NCBI GenBank assembly: GCA_019232985.1
Contig: JAFAMW010000043.1
Location: forward strand, 1-38,416
Source of the DNA: Roseateles sp.
Lineage (GTDB): Bacteria; Pseudomonadota; Gammaproteobacteria; Burkholderiales; Burkholderiaceae
Length of the DNA: 38,416 bases
Direction of reading: 5' to 3'
The position numbers were made by a program, and so were the translations under genes. Positions 1-7,914 of this stretch are shown here, piece after piece. The first letter of the stretch is position 1. Each line of letters starts with the position of its first letter. Under the pieces are notes generated by a model that was not told the origin of the DNA, made no database searches, and saw only the letters and a list, made by a program, of their open reading frames with translations.

Positions 1-494
1 AGCGCCGCGAGGCCCAGGCGCCAGTCGATGCCGATCGTCATCATCGCCAGCACGAGCACCAATGTTTGCGTGCCGTCGAAGCCGGCCAGCAGTGCCTCGC
101 CTGCAGCGAGCTCGACGGCGTCGATGTCGTTCGTCGCCAGGGCCATCAGGTCGCCCGTGCGCTTGCTCTGGAAGAAGGCCGGCGCCTGCAGCTTCAGCCG
201 CTCATAGAGCCGTGTGCGCAGTTGCTGGCCAAGCTGGTAGGACGCGCCGAACAGGGCCTGGCGCCAGGCCACGCGCAGCAGGTAGATGGCCGCGCCGGCC
301 GCGAGCAGCCAGGCCAGTTCCTGCAGCAGCGCCGAGCCTTGCAGGCGGTGAGCGACCAGCGCGTCGACGACGTGGCCGACCTGGCGCGGGATCCAGACCG
401 TCAGCACGGAAATCGCGGCGAGCATCACGGCCGCCGAGGCGTAGGCGGTCCAGTGCCGGCGTACGAAGCCGGCAATCATGCGGGAGAGATTCAT
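1..494 (-). CDS. MdlA-like multidrug ABC exporter, N-terminal part (cut by window start)
   Basis: The visible 164 residues form the start of a type I ABC exporter transmembrane domain. They closely follow the E. coli MdlA pattern: an N-terminal hydrophobic helix, the stretch VGHVVDALV, then YLLRVAWRQALFGASYQL, the motif FFQSKRTGDLMALATND, and then the next helix. The ATP-binding domain lies beyond the window, so the gene is partial for that reason only. In this family the half-transporter dimerises and exports drugs or lipids across the inner membrane using ATP. The ATG at 494 is chosen because an alternative ATG (479) would remove five residues before the conserved first helix; no strong ribosome site is visible. 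The substrate cannot be told from sequence. It is read in the same direction as the RDD gene upstream, with a hairpin between them. Confidence 0.85.
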   Translation of the reverse strand, partial: MNLSRMIAGFVRRHWTAYASAAVMLAAISVLTVWIPRQVGHVVDALVAHRLQGSALLQELAWLLAAGAAIYLLRVAWRQALFGASYQLGQQLRTRLYERLKLQAPAFFQSKRTGDLMALATNDIDAVELAAGEALLAGFDGTQTLVLVLAMMTIGIDWRLGLAA

Positions 495-560
495 TGGCAG
501 CGATGCTAACTGGAGCCCCTCGCCCGGATCCGCCGCGCTGGACGCGGGCGGATCTGGTCG

Positions 561-586
561 GCCAACCGGCGAGCATGCCGGTTGGC
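561..586. terminator. Perfect 10-bp inverted repeat downstream of the RDD gene
   Basis: GCCAACCGGC is followed by the 6-base loop GAGCAT and the exact complement GCCGGTTGGC. It lies between the stop of the RDD gene (641) and the start of the ABC exporter gene (494), both read leftward. No T-run follows on either strand, so it is only a candidate terminator or mRNA-stabilising hairpin. Confidence 0.4.
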
Positions 587-640
587 GCTCGGCCTCAAGT
601 CAGGGCCAGTGCGCGGGACCGGATCACACGGAGCCGGTGT

Positions 641-1102
641 TCAGCGATCGCGGGCCAGGACCACGCGGGTCTTGGGAATGCTGTCGTGCCAGCAGCGCTC
701 GGAGAAGCCCGAGAAAGTTTCGAACGGAATGAATCGGCAGACGCTGCGGACCAGGACCTGGCCGAAGGAGGGCTTGCCGCCCTGCTCGTCAACGACGATG
801 GTGCCGAAGATGAACTTGCCCGGCGTGCGGGCCCACAGGCCCTCGAAGAAGCCGTAGTAGACCGTCATGATGAGCATGCCGGTGACGAAGTTGGGTATGC
901 GCGTGAGCGCATGGACGCCGGCAGCGCCGAACATCAGGACGATGGCTATGCCTGTGCAGTACGAGAAGGCCATGAAGGCCGCGTAGTCGACGAGGAGCGT
1001 GCCGAAGCGGCGTCCCGAACTGGCGCGCACGAGCTCGCGCGGCACGTCGACGTCGGCGACTTCGCTGGCGGGAGCGCTATAGGGGTTCGCTGTATCGGTC
1101 AT
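641..1102 (-). CDS. RDD family membrane protein
   Basis: A 153-residue protein with the layout of the RDD family: a short polar N-terminus, an Arg-Arg pair leading into the first hydrophobic segment (SGRRFGTLLVDYAAF), two further hydrophobic segments around residues 50-95, then the typical block ARTPGKFIFGTIVVDEQGG followed by an amphipathic end. RDD proteins are small inner-membrane proteins, some linked to ion transport, most of unknown role. The length is normal for the family. The family name refers to an Arg and two Asp residues; the Arg and the Asp in LLVDY and VVDEQ are present. It lies on the same strand as the ABC exporter gene downstream and the symporter gene upstream, but the gaps (146 and 96 bp) make co-transcription uncertain. 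The family assignment is good; the function is unknown. Confidence 0.8.
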   Translation of the reverse strand: MTDTANPYSAPASEVADVDVPRELVRASSGRRFGTLLVDYAAFMAFSYCTGIAIVLMFGAAGVHALTRIPNFVTGMLIMTVYYGFFEGLWARTPGKFIFGTIVVDEQGGKPSFGQVLVRSVCRFIPFETFSGFSERCWHDSIPKTRVVLARDR

Positions 1103-1198
1103 GGGCCTCTCCTGATGATGTTGAGTGTTCTTGAACTGACTCGAACATCATCGGCGCGAGGCCTTCACCCGCTCGTTGGTATTTGCCCCCGAGCGCAG

Positions 1199-2641
1199 CT
1201 ATGAGCGGGGACGCGAGACGAGGAGAAGCCCGATAAAGGTCAACGCGCCATTGAGCACCAGCAGCTCCAACCCCATGCGATAGCCGCCGAACAGCAGCGC
1301 CTGGTTCGCATCGACGATCCAGCACAGCAGCGGCGCGCCCAGCGCCACCCACGGCACGGCCCGGTCCGGCGGGCGGCGCCTGGTGAGCAGGCCGAAGGCG
1401 AACAGGCCCAGCAGCGGTCCGTAGGTGTAGCCGGCGATCCTGAGGATCAGGCCGATCATGCTGGGGTTGTCGATCCAGCGGAACACGAGCACGAGCGCGA
1501 GGAATACGGCCGCGAAGCTCAGGTGGACCTGGCGGCGCACGCGCGTCTTGCGGGCCTCGGGCCAGTCGCGCTGCGCCATGCCGACGAGGTCGATGCAGAA
1601 GCTCGAGGTCAGCGCCGTGATGGCGCCGTCAGCGCTCGGGAACAGCGCCGAGATCAGCGCGATCACGAAGATCAGCTGCACCCAGGCCGGCAGGTGGCCG
1701 AGCACGACGGCGGGGAAGAGGTCGTCGCCGCGTTCCGCTAGGCCGTGCCGGACGGCGAAGAGCTGCAGCAGCCCGCCCAGAAAGAGGAACAGCAGCACGA
1801 CGCCGAGCATGATGACCGAAAGCGTGGCGATGTTCTTCTGCGAGTCGGAGAGGCGCTTGACCGAGATGTTCTTCTGCATCATTTCCTGGTCCAGCCCCGT
1901 CGTGGCGACGGCGATGAAGAGGCCGGCGAGCAGCTGCTTGGCCCAGAAGCCGGCGCTGTCGCCGTCGTGGACGAAGACGGTCGAGAGCCCGGCGGCGTCG
2001 AGCGTGTGCAGGCTCTGGCCGATGTCGAGGTTGAGGCCGCGCAGCAGGAAGACGACGGTCACGACGAGCCCGGCCAGCATGCCGGTCGTCTGCAGCGTGT
2101 CCGTCCAGACGATGGTCTTGACGCCGCCTTCGAAGGTGTAGAGCAGGATCAGCACCAGCACGACCAGCGCCGTGAGCCAGAAGGGCAGGCCGAGGCGCTC
2201 GAGGATGAGCTCCTGCAGGATCTTGACGACGAGGTAGAGCCGCGCCGTCGCGCCGAGCGTGCGCGACACCATGAAGATCAGCGCGCCGGTGCGATAGGCA
2301 CCGGGCCCGAGGCGCTCGCCGAGAAAGCCGTAGATCGAGCTCAGGCCCATGCGGTAGTACAGCGGCAGCAGCACGAAGGCGATGACGAAGTAGCCGACGA
2401 ACTGGCCCAGCGCGATCTGCAGATAGCTCCAGCCGGCCGCGCCGACCTGGCCCGGCACGCTGATGAAGGTCACGCCCGAGAGCGAGGTGCCGATCATCCC
2501 GAAGGCCACCAGCATCCAGTGGCTGTTGCGGTTGCCGACGAAGAAGCTTTCGTTGTCGGCGCCGCGCGCGGACCAGAAGGCCACGCCGAGCAGCAGGGCG
2601 AAATAGGCCAGCACGACGGCCAGCAGCACATAGGCGGACAT
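1199..2641 (-). CDS. Sodium:solute symporter (SSS family)
   Basis: A 480-residue polytopic protein with about 13 hydrophobic segments. Diagnostic parts are the N-terminal helix followed by ADNESFFVGNRNSHW, the sodium-site-like stretch GMIGTSLSGVTFISVPG, and the SSS signature region YTFEGGVKTIVWTDTLQ. These transporters use the inward sodium gradient to import sugars, amino acids, vitamins or sialic acids. The reading frame is open upstream to 2779, but I start at the ATG at 2641: the upstream extension is Arg-rich, runs through the intergenic region and lacks any family character, whereas MSAYVLLAVVLAYF is a standard first helix. The substrate is not clear; the neighbouring genes give no hint. 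Divergent from the nuclease gene, with 161 bp between the starts. Confidence 0.88.
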   Translation of the reverse strand: MSAYVLLAVVLAYFALLLGVAFWSARGADNESFFVGNRNSHWMLVAFGMIGTSLSGVTFISVPGQVGAAGWSYLQIALGQFVGYFVIAFVLLPLYYRMGLSSIYGFLGERLGPGAYRTGALIFMVSRTLGATARLYLVVKILQELILERLGLPFWLTALVVLVLILLYTFEGGVKTIVWTDTLQTTGMLAGLVVTVVFLLRGLNLDIGQSLHTLDAAGLSTVFVHDGDSAGFWAKQLLAGLFIAVATTGLDQEMMQKNISVKRLSDSQKNIATLSVIMLGVVLLFLFLGGLLQLFAVRHGLAERGDDLFPAVVLGHLPAWVQLIFVIALISALFPSADGAITALTSSFCIDLVGMAQRDWPEARKTRVRRQVHLSFAAVFLALVLVFRWIDNPSMIGLILRIAGYTYGPLLGLFAFGLLTRRRPPDRAVPWVALGAPLLCWIVDANQALLFGGYRMGLELLVLNGALTFIGLLLVSRPRS

Positions 2642-2802
2642 ATGGGCCGCGATTATGCGAAGCGCCCCGGCGGAGCGCGCATTCCTGGCGTTGCGCCGCG
2701 CATAACCGGACCGCGGCACGCAGGGAACTTGCGCCAAGGCACGGCGGCGGCGCGTCGATTCGCGTATACCGGCCGGCATGTTGCTGTCGTGAGGGTCCCG
2801 CC

Positions 2803-4677
2803 ATGCAAACCCGGCGCCGCCGCGCCGCCCTGCTCGTCGCCGCGAGCGCCGCCGCCGGCGGGGCTGCGCAGGCCTTCGAAGTCGCCGCCTGCGCGATCCC
2901 GCAGATCCAGGGCCGCGGCGCGCGCGGTCCGCTGGAAGGCCGGCGCGTGACGACCCATGGCGTCGTCACGCTCGTCGCGAACAGCGGCTTCTTCATGCAG
3001 GACCCGATCGGCGACGGCGATCCGTCGAGCTCGGACGGCTTGTTCGTCTACACGGGCGCGCAGCCGACGGTCCGGGCCGGCGACGCCGTCCAGGTCACGG
3101 CCAGGGTCCGGGAATACGCGGTCGGCGCCAGCGCCGCGAGCCAGGCCGCGCCCGTGACCGAGCTGACGAGCGTCGACCAGATCGCCGTGCTCGGCCGCGG
3201 CAACGCGCTGCCCGCGCCGGTCGAGGTCGACCTGCTCGCCGAGGGCGGCCATCTCGAGCGCCTCGAGGGCATGCTCGTCAGGCTGCGCGGCCCGCTGACG
3301 GTGCAGCGGAACGCTTTGCTCGGCCGGTACGGTCAGCTCACGCTCGCGGCCGGCACCGACCGCCTGCCGCAGCCGACCCAGCTCGTGCGCCCGGGCGCCG
3401 CGGCCAACGCGCTCGCCGCGGCCAACCTCGCGCGCTCGATCGTGCTCGACGACGGCAGCACCGTCATCAATCCGAACCCGGTGCCCTACCTCGCGGCCGA
3501 CAACACGCTGCGCGCGGGCGACCAGACCGACTCGATCACCGGCGTGATCGACTTCGGCCTGGCGGATACGAGCAGCAGCGGCCAGGTCTCGTACAAGATC
3601 CAGCCGACCGTGACGCCGAAGTTCGCGCGCGCGAACCCGCGCTCGCCCCGGCCCGACCCGGTCGGCGGCAATCTCCGCCTCGCCAGCGCGAACCTCAACA
3701 ACTTCTTCAGCACCTTCGCCGACGGCACGAGCTTCGACGGCCAGACCGGCCAGGGCTGCTCGATCGGCAGCCCGGCCCGCGTCAGCAAGAGCAACTGCCG
3801 CGGCGCCGCGAGCCTCGCCGAGTTCACGCGCCAGCGCGCCAAGGTGATCGCCGAGCTCAACGCGCTGAACGCCGACGTGCTGGGCCTGATGGAGGTCCAG
3901 AACAACCGCGACATCACGGCCCAGCTCGTCGCCGACGGCCTCAACGCGCTGCAGGGCGCGGGCAGCTACGCGCTCGTGCCTTATCCGGCGCAGGGCACGG
4001 GCACCGACGCGGTCCGCGTCGCGATGCTCTACAAGCCCGCGCGCCTGCGCCTGGTCGGCCCCTCCCTGTCCAACGCCGATCCGGTCAACAAGCGCGCGCC
4101 GTTCGCGCAGGGCTTCGTCGCGCCGGACGGTCAGCGCTTCGCGTACGTCGTCAACCACCTGAAGTCCAAGGCCGGATGCCCGAGCTCGGGCGCCGACGCC
4201 GACCAGGGCGACCAGCAGGGCTGCTGGAACGCGACGCGCGTGCGGCAGGCGCAGAACCTGCTCGGCTGGCTGCCGACCGTTGCGGCCGCCGCGGGCACCG
4301 GGGACGTGATCCTGGTCGGCGACTTCAACGCCTACGCCCGCGAAGACCCGATCGACACGCTGACCCGCTCGGGCCGCGTCGTCGACCTCGCAGGCCGCGA
4401 CGACCGGAGCGACTACTCCTACGTCCACGCAGCGCAAGCGGGCCGGCTCGACCAGGCATTCGGCACGCCCGGGGTCGCCGCCCGGATCTGCGGCGCGCGC
4501 AGCTGGCATGTCAACGCCGACGAGCCCGCCCTGCTCGATTACCGGCTGGCGGGCAAGTCGGTCGACGCCTTCACGCCGACGCCTTATCGCGCGTCCGACC
4601 ACGATCCGCTCGTGATCGGCCTCGGCCGTCCCGTTCGCGGCGGGTCGCGCCTTGGGCCTTGCGGTTCAGCAGACTGA
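2803..4677 (+). CDS. Secreted endonuclease/exonuclease/phosphatase family nuclease (ExeM-like)
   Basis: A 624-residue protein predicted to degrade extracellular DNA or RNA. Residues 1-24 form a signal peptide with a twin-arginine-rich start and an AQA cleavage site. Residues about 30-280 resemble the OB-fold region that precedes the catalytic domain in ExeM-type nucleases (VTTHGVVTLV, FFMQDP). The catalytic domain starts near residue 290 (LRLASANLNNFF). It has the metal-binding Glu364 (LGLMEVQNN), the HLKSK motif, the GDFNAY motif with Asp507 and Asn509, and the C-terminal SDHDPL motif (Asp599, His600, Asp601). All key catalytic residues are present, so it should be active. Cysteines in the catalytic domain (for example AGCPSSG and QGCWNAT) are consistent with disulfides outside the cytoplasm. 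The last 107 bases overlap the end of the convergent oxidoreductase gene. Confidence 0.92.
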   Translation: MQTRRRRAALLVAASAAAGGAAQAFEVAACAIPQIQGRGARGPLEGRRVTTHGVVTLVANSGFFMQDPIGDGDPSSSDGLFVYTGAQPTVRAGDAVQVTARVREYAVGASAASQAAPVTELTSVDQIAVLGRGNALPAPVEVDLLAEGGHLERLEGMLVRLRGPLTVQRNALLGRYGQLTLAAGTDRLPQPTQLVRPGAAANALAAANLARSIVLDDGSTVINPNPVPYLAADNTLRAGDQTDSITGVIDFGLADTSSSGQVSYKIQPTVTPKFARANPRSPRPDPVGGNLRLASANLNNFFSTFADGTSFDGQTGQGCSIGSPARVSKSNCRGAASLAEFTRQRAKVIAELNALNADVLGLMEVQNNRDITAQLVADGLNALQGAGSYALVPYPAQGTGTDAVRVAMLYKPARLRLVGPSLSNADPVNKRAPFAQGFVAPDGQRFAYVVNHLKSKAGCPSSGADADQGDQQGCWNATRVRQAQNLLGWLPTVAAAAGTGDVILVGDFNAYAREDPIDTLTRSGRVVDLAGRDDRSDYSYVHAAQAGRLDQAFGTPGVAARICGARSWHVNADEPALLDYRLAGKSVDAFTPTPYRASDHDPLVIGLGRPVRGGSRLGPCGSAD

Positions 4678-5329
4678 AGCCATGGGTCCAATGCTGGTTG
4701 CGGAACGCGTAGCTGATCCAGACCATCGCGAGCGGCTCGAGCAGGCGGCTCGCCTCGATGCCGCCCATGTCGACCGGCGCGCGCCAGCCGAACGCGGCGA
4801 GCAGGGCCGCGACCTCGGCCTTGGCCGCCGCGTCGTCGCCGGCGATGAACATGTCCGGCGTGCCGTCGGGCAGGCGCGGATGGACCATGTGCGCCGCCGT
4901 GATCGTATTGAAGGCCTTGACGACGCGCGCGTCGGGCAGCAGACGCTGGACGAGTTCGCCGGCCGAGTCGGTGTGACCGATGGCCAGGCGCGGCGCGCCG
5001 CCGACGAGCTCGAGCGGATTGCTCGGGTCGATCACGAGCTTGCCGGCCAGCGCGTCGGCGCCGACCGCGCGCAGCGCCGGCTCGAGGCCGTCCCAGGGCA
5101 GGGCGAGTACCGCGATAGCGGCCGCCTGGGCCGCGGCGCGCGGCGTGTCGGCGCGGGCGCCGGGCACGGCCTCGAGCGCCGCACGGGTCTTCGCGCCCTG
5201 CGCGTCGCGCGTGCCGAACACGACCTGGTCGCCGAGTTCGGCGAAGCCCTTGGCGAGGGCCACGCCCACCGTGCCGTTGCCAAGGATGGCGACGGTCTTG
5301 CGCTCTTGTTGTGTCTGCTTGCTGTTCAT
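4571..5329 (-). CDS. NADP-dependent oxidoreductase, F420/NADP reductase-like fold
   Basis: A 252-residue Rossmann-fold protein. The N-terminus has the nucleotide site VAILGNGTVGVALAKGF, followed by FGTRDAQ (a pattern favouring NADP through the Arg), VLALPWDGL, VIDPSNPL, and the family block VVKAFNTITAAHM. Proteins of this type (F420_oxidored family) act as NADP-dependent dehydrogenases; the substrate here is unknown. I start at the ATG at 5329, which has AAGGA five bases upstream; the longer open frame lacks support. The usual family length is about 210-220 residues and conserved sequence ends near the segment HWTHGFSLL. The last roughly 25 residues are Arg/Asp-rich and are encoded antisense to the conserved end of the nuclease, so they look like read-through past an ancestral stop. 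Divergent from a LysR gene that probably controls it. Confidence 0.82.
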   Translation of the reverse strand: MNSKQTQQERKTVAILGNGTVGVALAKGFAELGDQVVFGTRDAQGAKTRAALEAVPGARADTPRAAAQAAAIAVLALPWDGLEPALRAVGADALAGKLVIDPSNPLELVGGAPRLAIGHTDSAGELVQRLLPDARVVKAFNTITAAHMVHPRLPDGTPDMFIAGDDAAAKAEVAALLAAFGWRAPVDMGGIEASRLLEPLAMVWISYAFRNQHWTHGFSLLNRKAQGATRRERDGRGRSRADRGRTRDKASA

Positions 5330-5413
5330 GAGGTCCTTCGTGACGGATGGCGATCCGGGTTGCGATGGGACCAATTCTGGGCGCCGACATCAATAATGTG
5401 AATTGCGCCTATA

Positions 5414-5429
5414 TTTGCTTCATTGCAAA
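5414..5429. promoter_or_regulatory. Candidate LysR operator
   Basis: The palindrome TTTGC-N6-GCAAA lies in the 119-bp gap between the divergent oxidoreductase gene and the LysR gene, 20 bases before the LysR start codon. It fits the T-N11-A form of LysR-type binding boxes. A TATATT hexamer at 5410-5415 overlaps it and could be the -10 element of the LysR gene, which would allow autorepression. This is inferred from position and symmetry only. Confidence 0.5.
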
Positions 5430-5448
5430 CTCAAGGTTGTGGATCGAC

Positions 5449-6405
5449 ATGGACGCCACGCAGCGCGTGCGCGCGATGCTCTCCTTCGTCCAGGCGGCCG
5501 ACCGCGGCAGCTTCGCGGCGGCCGCGCGTGCGCTCGGCGTGAGCGCGGCGGCGGTCGGCAAGAACGTCGCGGGGCTCGAGGCCGCGCTTGGCGTGCGCCT
5601 GATGAACCGCAGCACGCGCTCGCTCAAGCTCACCGGCGAGGGTGCGGCGTTTCTCGAGCGCGCGCGCGAGGCGATCAACGCGCTCGATGTCGCGATCGAC
5701 ACCGTGGCCGCCCAGCGCGCCGAGCCGGTCGGGCGCGTGCGCATCTCCGCCGGCCACTCGACCGGCCAGCGCTACCTGGTGCCGCTGCTGCCGGGCCTGG
5801 TCGAGCGCCATCCGCGGCTCGTCCCCGACGTCGAGTTCGACGACCGCCGCGTCGACCTGGTCCGCGACGGCTTCGATATCGCGTTTCGCGGCGGCCTGCT
5901 CGCCGACTCCAGCCTGGTGTCGCGGCATGTCTGCGAGCTGCGCACGGTGCTCGTCGCCGCGCCCGACTATCTGGCGCGCCACGGCGCGCCCAGGAGGGTC
6001 GACGAGCTCGCGCGCCACCGGCTGATCGCCGTGCGCTTTCTGACCGGGCAGACCTCGCCGTGGAGTTTCAAGGGCAGCGGCGCCGCTGTCGTGCACGAGC
6101 GCGCGCCCGAGCCGGCCGCGCTAATCGTCTCGGATCCGCTCGCCGCCGCCGAGGCCGCGGTGCGCGGCATGGGGATCGCGCAGACCGGCCTGCATCATGT
6201 GTGGGAATACCTGCAGCGCGGGCAGCTGCGCGTGCTGCTCGCGCGCCAGCACCACAGCACGCCGCGCTCACTCGCGCTGCAGTACCCGCACCGCTCGCTG
6301 GTCGCGCCGCGCGTGCGCGCCACGGTCGACTACCTGCTCGACGCGTTTGCGCGCATCGAGGCGCTGCAGGTGTCTGGGGAGCAGGTCGGCGCGTTTTGCG
6401 CGTAG
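5449..6405 (+). CDS. LysR-type transcriptional regulator
   Basis: A 318-residue regulator. Residues 1-60 form the winged helix-turn-helix typical of LysR proteins (FVQAADRGSFAAAARALG, then VSAAAVGKNVAGLEAALGV and LMNRSTRSLKLTGEG). Residues about 90-300 form the periplasmic-binding-protein-like effector domain (GRVRISAGHSTGQRYLVP, FDIAFRGGLL). The subfamily style is that of the AaeR/DmlR-like group, which usually regulates a divergent oxidoreductase or efflux gene. The start at 5449 gives the standard N-terminus; the frame is open upstream but that part has no LysR character. The divergent oxidoreductase gene is the likely target, and a palindrome sits between the two genes. The inducer is unknown. 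Confidence 0.9.
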   Translation: MDATQRVRAMLSFVQAADRGSFAAAARALGVSAAAVGKNVAGLEAALGVRLMNRSTRSLKLTGEGAAFLERAREAINALDVAIDTVAAQRAEPVGRVRISAGHSTGQRYLVPLLPGLVERHPRLVPDVEFDDRRVDLVRDGFDIAFRGGLLADSSLVSRHVCELRTVLVAAPDYLARHGAPRRVDELARHRLIAVRFLTGQTSPWSFKGSGAAVVHERAPEPAALIVSDPLAAAEAAVRGMGIAQTGLHHVWEYLQRGQLRVLLARQHHSTPRSLALQYPHRSLVAPRVRATVDYLLDAFARIEALQVSGEQVGAFCA

Positions 6406-6434
6406 CGCGTCGCACCGGCTCGGTCGCGCCACCG

Positions 6435-7208
6435 TCAAAACGGAGTGTTCAAGATGAACTTGAGCGTCCAACGGTCCGAGTTGCCATTCGTCCCTCGCCC
6501 CAGGCCGGCATCGAGCGCGAGCCCGGCGACCTCGGTGTCCACCACCGCGAAGATCGTTTTGCCGTTGCGGCTCCATGCGTCGAAATGGCTCAGCGGCCCG
6601 AGTTCGTTATAGCTTTCCACGCCGAGCTGTGTCTTGGCGGTCAGCGCGTAGTTGACCTTGATGTCGATGTCGGCGTCGACCGGGCCGGCATGGCGGTCGA
6701 GGCTGCTATCCAGGTTCAGGTTCAACCCGAAGGTCCAGGGACCGCTGTGCGTGCCGACAATGCCCTTCAACTCGGCGTTCCAGGGATAGGGTTCGATGGC
6801 CAGGTCCGACTTGCCGGCCTCGATGTTCACGCCCCAGAAGAGTCCTTGCTTCTCGTCGTGCGGCGCGATGTACTTGAGCCGCATCTTGACGCCATTGGCA
6901 TGCCAGTCGCCTTCGCGGTTGCGCGAAGTCAGGACGTACAGGCCGTATTCGAGGGTGTCGGTCAGGCCGACGTTCAGCTCCGGCGTGAGGCGGTAGACCT
7001 CGGCAGGGGGCTGCTCTCCAGGGTAGGCGGGTGACGAGCGCCCAGACAGCACGTAGTTGTTGTGCCAGTCGACGCTGATGCCGCCAGGTGCCTCCTTGTC
7101 GTCGAGGTAGACCTGGATTTCTTCGGGGGCTGCGCCCGCGCCCGCGACCGCGCCCAGCGCCAGCAGCATCGCGCCGATGCGCGCCCATCGCTTCGCTTCC
7201 CAGGCCAT
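6435..7208 (-). CDS. Putative outer-membrane beta-barrel protein
   Basis: A 257-residue protein with a signal peptide (residues 1 to about 26, ending GAGAAP). The mature part alternates polar and hydrophobic residues in many short strands, such as YGLYVLTSR, GVKMRLKYI, FWGVNIEAG, TFGLNLNLD and IKVNYALTA, and it ends in a C-terminal phenylalanine (FILNTPF). This is the pattern of a small outer-membrane barrel recognised by the BAM machinery. I recognise the general type of conserved hypothetical protein but know no function. Its neighbours (LysR gene convergent at the 3' end, a decayed region upstream) give no clue. Transcription would run from the 700-bp gap at 7209-7914. Confidence 0.65.
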   Translation of the reverse strand: MAWEAKRWARIGAMLLALGAVAGAGAAPEEIQVYLDDKEAPGGISVDWHNNYVLSGRSSPAYPGEQPPAEVYRLTPELNVGLTDTLEYGLYVLTSRNREGDWHANGVKMRLKYIAPHDEKQGLFWGVNIEAGKSDLAIEPYPWNAELKGIVGTHSGPWTFGLNLNLDSSLDRHAGPVDADIDIKVNYALTAKTQLGVESYNELGPLSHFDAWSRNGKTIFAVVDTEVAGLALDAGLGRGTNGNSDRWTLKFILNTPF

Positions 7209-7914
7209 GGTCGCCGCCCTCCACTTGTTGAAAGGGCGCGACTATGCCGCGCGAAAGCGTCTCTGGAAATGGCGAATCTGAAAGACAGTCGGCCGTCCCC
7301 GGTCTTTAGAAATGCGACTGCGTTGTATTCGTTGCTCGACGGATCGCCTGGCTGGGATCCGTCGAGAGTCATTCTGGAATGCAATGCGCCAGTCAGGCCG
7401 GTCGGGTTTCATGGGGGACGCTATCGCCGGGTTGGCGACCGCGTGTGCCGCCGGAAACCGCCGCGCGACGAGCCGGCATGCCGCTGCCTGTCCCGGGCGG
7501 ACACCGCTTGCGCGGCGTCGCGGTGCTCGCCGATGATGCGCGCATGGTGATGAAGAGCATGGCCGAACCGCGCGACGGGCCGGGCGGAGAACCCGATCAC
7601 GCGCGCCAACTGGGAAGGCCGCGGCGTCGACCCGGGCTTTCCGGCGACCTCGGTCGACGCCTTCGCCACGGCCTGTGCGACCGCGCTCGCCGCCGCCGGG
7701 AACCCGCTTCGCAGGCCACCGCGCCGGCCGGCCCCGAGGCGGTGAGCGAACACCGTCTGCCGGGCCCGCGCACGACGGCCCAGCCCGGCAGCGAGGCTGC
7801 GCCTCGCCGCAGGTTCGCCGAGGGCGCATGGCTCTGGAGCATCGCGCTCGACGAGGCCGGCCGGGCCAGCATGGCCGACTTCCACCCGAAGTAAGCGGAC
7901 GCAGGGCCTCGCGA
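7209..7914. other. Gene-poor stretch with decayed coding remnants
   Basis: This 706-base interval contains no intact gene that I can support. Several open frames run through it, but their products are Arg/Pro-rich and have no family character. The only recognisable piece is the S41 peptidase tail listed separately. Shortly after it, in another frame, a short stretch before 7894 reads AEGAWLWSIALDEAGRASM, which looks protein-like and may be a second remnant, separated by a frameshift. The promoter of the barrel protein gene should lie near 7209-7260. Confidence 0.6.
7554..7745 (+). pseudogene. C-terminal remnant of an S41-family peptidase
   Basis: Read in the frame starting at 7554, this stretch gives TGRAENPITRANWEGRGVDP followed by an alanine-rich helix containing DAFATACATALAAAGN. 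This matches the characteristic end of IRBP-type S41 peptidases, where the pattern GRA-NP-T-NWEG-GV-PD precedes a short helix. There is a stop in frame directly upstream (7551-7553) and no N-terminal PDZ or catalytic Ser/Lys part in any frame nearby, so the gene is a fragment. After the helix the frame runs into Pro/Arg-rich sequence and stops at 7743. The family match is from memory of the motif and rests on a short stretch. Confidence 0.5.

Noticed and set aside
2653..4602. A 649-codon open frame antisense to the nuclease
   Set aside because: The nuclease frame has a signal peptide and all EEP motifs; the antisense product has no motif.
5403..7034. A 543-codon plus-strand frame over the LysR and barrel genes
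   Set aside because: The product is an Arg/Ala string from the shifted LysR frame, then antisense to the barrel gene.
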